Shown here: piece by piece, positions 61,975 to 64,000 of the stretch | Layout of the letters: every line of letters begins with the position of its first letter | Position numbering within the stretch: the first letter of the stretch is position 1 | Source of the DNA: Christiangramia salexigens | GTDB taxonomy: Bacteria > Bacteroidota > Bacteroidia > Flavobacteriales > Flavobacteriaceae | Length of the DNA: 64,000 bases | Direction of reading: 5' to 3' | NCBI RefSeq assembly: GCF_001889005.1 | Contig: NZ_CP018153.1 | Coordinates: 2,710,001 to 2,774,000 of the forward strand | Notes under the pieces: model-generated | Database searches by the model: none | Seen by the model: only the letters and a program-made list of their open reading frames with translations | What the model was told of the DNA's origin: nothing | Program-made: the position numbers and the translations under genes

Positions 61975-62526
61975 ATGCCTCGTCTAAAGTCATTAAGAAT
62001 ATTACTTTCTGCGCTCGCTGTAGGCCTGATGCTTACTTCATGTTTTAAGGATGTTGATTTTTCCCAATCTCAGAATATTGCCCTTAAACCAGATATTGAA
62101 ACAGGACTCCTGTATTATCAATTAAACGAGAATGACTTTTTAGATTCCCAAACCAATAATTTTACTCCTGTAATAAGGGATACCGTAGACCTTGAATTTC
62201 TGGATGATGATTATATTCAGGATGGGTTGATGTATGCAGAATTCAGGTTTCGGCATGAAAATACCTTTGATAATAGAATAAAAAGCAAGATCCGCTTTCT
62301 TAATAAGAATGGTCGCACTGAATTTGAGGTGCTTTACGAAATTCCGGCCGGCTCTTATGAATTTCCCGGAGTTATTGATACCATCTTAGTCATGGAAGGA
62401 GAGAATATAGAAAAAGTAAGACGTTCCTTTCCGATGGCGGTGGAACTGGAAATGATTGATGGTGGTGAAAAGATCAAAGGCGAACTGGGTTTTTCCTCAA
62501 AAGCTCTTTTCAAATTTGAATTCTAA
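61975..62526 (+). CDS. Lipoprotein of unknown function
   Basis: The 183-aa protein has a lipoprotein signal peptide (lipobox LTSC, Cys23) followed by a beta-rich region (LLYYQLNENDF, DYIQDGLMYAEFRF, IRFLNKNGRTEFEVLYEI). No family is recognised. The pattern of strands suggests a small immunoglobulin-like or lipocalin-type domain, but that is a guess. It is followed at once by a DUF5723 protein (stop and start 1 base apart), and likely forms a unit with it. Confidence 0.7.
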   Translation: MPRLKSLRILLSALAVGLMLTSCFKDVDFSQSQNIALKPDIETGLLYYQLNENDFLDSQTNNFTPVIRDTVDLEFLDDDYIQDGLMYAEFRFRHENTFDNRIKSKIRFLNKNGRTEFEVLYEIPAGSYEFPGVIDTILVMEGENIEKVRRSFPMAVELEMIDGGEKIKGELGFSSKALFKFEF

Positions 62527-62527
62527 T

Positions 62528-63934
62528 ATGTGGAGACTCGTATTTATAATTTCATTTCTTTCCATAGGCTTTTGCTTTGCGCAAAACAGACCGCTTTTGT
62601 ATAATGTAGATGACTTACCTCAGGCTTTACTTCAAAATCCGGGGACCCGAATAGATTTTACAAAACATATAGGAATACCATTCTTTTCGCAAATTCATTT
62701 ATTTGCCGGATCCACCGGAGTGACCGCCCATGATATTTTTAGCGACAGTAACCCAAATGTCAATCAGCGTGTACAGCGTGTTATGGGAAAGATTACGGCT
62801 TCAGATTATTTTTCGGTGAATGAACAATTGGAAATACTTTCATTTGGATGGCAGGTAGGGCAAAAGGGCTATATCTCTACAGGTATTTATCAGGAGCTGG
62901 ATATCTTTGCTTACTTTCCAAAGGATCCTGCTGTACTTGCTTTTGAAGGTAATGCAGATTATATAGGCCGAAATTTCGAATTTTCTGATGCTATTTTCAC
63001 GGGGGAAGTCCTAACCGTATATCACGTAGGTTTCAATTATAAGTTAGATGCAAAATTATCGGTAGGAGGTCGGGTAAAACTTTATTCCGGAATTTTTAAT
63101 GCAGAAAGTACCAATAATGGAGGTGTGTTTAGAACCGACAGAACCCCGGGTGGGCCTAATTTTTATCGGCATTCGCTGGAGGGGCTGGATATAGTAGTAA
63201 ATACTTCCGGCTACGCTTCCCTGAGGGACGAAAAAGATATGACAGTAGATAAGGCTGTTTCAGAATTATTAAGCAGATCCTTTTTTGGTCAAAATATAGG
63301 GATGGGAGTTGACGTTGGCTTCAATTACCGGGTCACTGAACAATTTGCTATTAATGCATCGATACAGGATCTGGGTTTGATGTCTCATCAGAAAGATGTT
63401 GAAAATGCACATTATTTCGGCTCTTATGAAACCGATGGTCTTGAGCCCTTGTTTCCCGAATTAGGGCCTAATGAAAGCACTATTCCCTATTGGGATATAT
63501 TTGAAGAGGAGCTGGATGTTAACCTAAGGGAAGAAACATTGTTTAATGAATATAATACCTGGAGGCCTTTTAAAGTAAATGCTTCAATCGAATTTGGAAC
63601 GGGTAAAGCTATTCTTCCCTGTGATTATCTAATTTTTAAAAAACCGAAGTATTCTAACCTCTTCGGAATGCTTTTTTCAGGTGTTAACAGGCCTAAAGGT
63701 CCAACTTACGGGGTTACGGCTTACTGGGATAGAAAAGTTACCGATCAAACTAGAGTAAGACTCGCTTACGGAATTGATGATTTTAGCCTGACCAAATTGG
63801 GTTTTATGGTATCATCCAGATTTAATAATTTTAATATCTATCTTGCAGCGAATGATCTGATAGGTTATACGAATCTGGCGAAAGCTAATTCAGCCTCACT
63901 GCAATTAGGAATGCAATTTATATTTAAAGACTAA
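62528..63934 (+). CDS. DUF5723 family outer-membrane protein
   Basis: The 468-aa product starts at ATG 62528; the longer frame from 62456 overlaps the previous gene. It begins with a signal peptide (ending CFAQ) and NRPLLYNVDDLPQALLQNP, then many alternating beta strands (GGRVKLYSGIFN, FNYRVTEQFAINASIQDLG) ending in an outer-membrane-like C-terminal strand (SLQLGMQFIFK). DUF5723 proteins are predicted outer-membrane barrels in Bacteroidetes without known function. The next gene's ATG overlaps its stop codon by one base (TAATG). The two upstream and downstream secreted proteins suggest a surface complex. Confidence 0.82.
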   Translation: MWRLVFIISFLSIGFCFAQNRPLLYNVDDLPQALLQNPGTRIDFTKHIGIPFFSQIHLFAGSTGVTAHDIFSDSNPNVNQRVQRVMGKITASDYFSVNEQLEILSFGWQVGQKGYISTGIYQELDIFAYFPKDPAVLAFEGNADYIGRNFEFSDAIFTGEVLTVYHVGFNYKLDAKLSVGGRVKLYSGIFNAESTNNGGVFRTDRTPGGPNFYRHSLEGLDIVVNTSGYASLRDEKDMTVDKAVSELLSRSFFGQNIGMGVDVGFNYRVTEQFAINASIQDLGLMSHQKDVENAHYFGSYETDGLEPLFPELGPNESTIPYWDIFEEELDVNLREETLFNEYNTWRPFKVNASIEFGTGKAILPCDYLIFKKPKYSNLFGMLFSGVNRPKGPTYGVTAYWDRKVTDQTRVRLAYGIDDFSLTKLGFMVSSRFNNFNIYLAANDLIGYTNLAKANSASLQLGMQFIFKD

Positions 63935-64000
63935 TGAGAACTCTTCTAAGCATAATTTTATTTTTTGGAATGCTTAACTCGCTTTCAGCGCAGAATGTAA
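63934..64000 (+). CDS. Secreted protein, cut by the window edge after 22 codons
   Basis: Only MRTLLSIILFFGMLNSLSAQ and two more residues are visible, which is a signal peptide with a SAQ cleavage site. The ATG overlaps the DUF5723 stop codon. Nothing can be said about its function. Confidence 0.6.
   Translation, partial: MRTLLSIILFFGMLNSLSAQNV

Overview
The window looks like a chromosomal segment of a marine member of the Flavobacteriaceae, closest in feel to Gramella/Christiangramia or Zunongwangia (inference from gene content and order; no search was run). The evidence is the AT-rich sequence, gliding and type IX secretion (T9SS) genes (gldJ next to a porV-like gene, a PorP/SprF-like protein, T9SS type A and type B sorting tails), promoters of the Bacteroidetes TANNTTTG -7 type, weak Shine-Dalgarno sites, and the murF-gldJ-porV-cdd-pdhA-pdhC order. 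I see no prophage, insertion sequence, CRISPR array or conjugative element. Most of the window is core genome; the two giant surface-protein genes are the accessory-like parts.

Layout. 1-5813: glutamate synthase, gltB then gltD (gltD cut by the window edge), minus strand. 5814-6418: a 605-bp spacer with four C-runs. 6419-11263: a 1614-aa secreted protein with eleven almost identical 77-aa SprB-like repeats and a type A sorting tail. 11332-18178: acyl-CoA dehydrogenase, anmK, an amino-acid dehydrogenase, and an exbB-exbD-tonB-folC cluster. 18341-19965: a secreted protein with an internally duplicated domain, then three tRNA-Val genes and a relic of a further copy. 19972-27912: murF, gldJ, porV-like, cdd, pdhA, pdhC. 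27975-32769: a run of M28 peptidase, SDR oxidoreductase, SprT-like, mannose-1-phosphate guanylyltransferase and DUF389 genes. 32770-34275: an MlaF/MlaE-type ABC pair. 34392-38515: a PafA-like phosphatase facing a ketosynthase III-methyltransferase-glycosyltransferase cluster. 38649-41498: gcvP.

41633-45386: a UbiA-like membrane protein, an ECF sigma factor with a small zinc-finger partner, and an M3 peptidase. 45605-49507: purine genes (purEK facing a fused hpt-adk gene) followed by obg. 49568-56730: a DUF4136 lipoprotein, then a minus-strand operon of a type B surface protein, a SprF-like protein and a PorE-like OmpA protein. 56915-64000: a TPR protein, an mpl-type ligase, radC, a DUF7033/deacetylase-like protein, a YjjG-type phosphatase, a lipoprotein, a DUF5723 protein and the start of another secreted protein.

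How it fits together. GldJ, the PorV-like protein, the SprF-like protein and the PorE-like protein are parts of, or partners to, the T9SS/gliding apparatus, and the two giant proteins are likely cargo: one type A (PorV route) and one type B (SprF route). AnmK, MurF and the Mpl-like ligase make and recycle peptidoglycan. GltBD, the Glu/Leu-type dehydrogenase and GcvP handle nitrogen and one-carbon flow; PurE, PurK, Hpt-Adk and Cdd handle nucleotides. The most unusual items are the HPRT-adenylate kinase fusion with a non-ATG start, the near-identical repeat array behind C-rich upstream DNA, the sigma factor with its tiny soluble zinc-finger partner, the ketosynthase cluster, and several genes whose -7 box sits so close to the ATG that the mRNA is probably leaderless.
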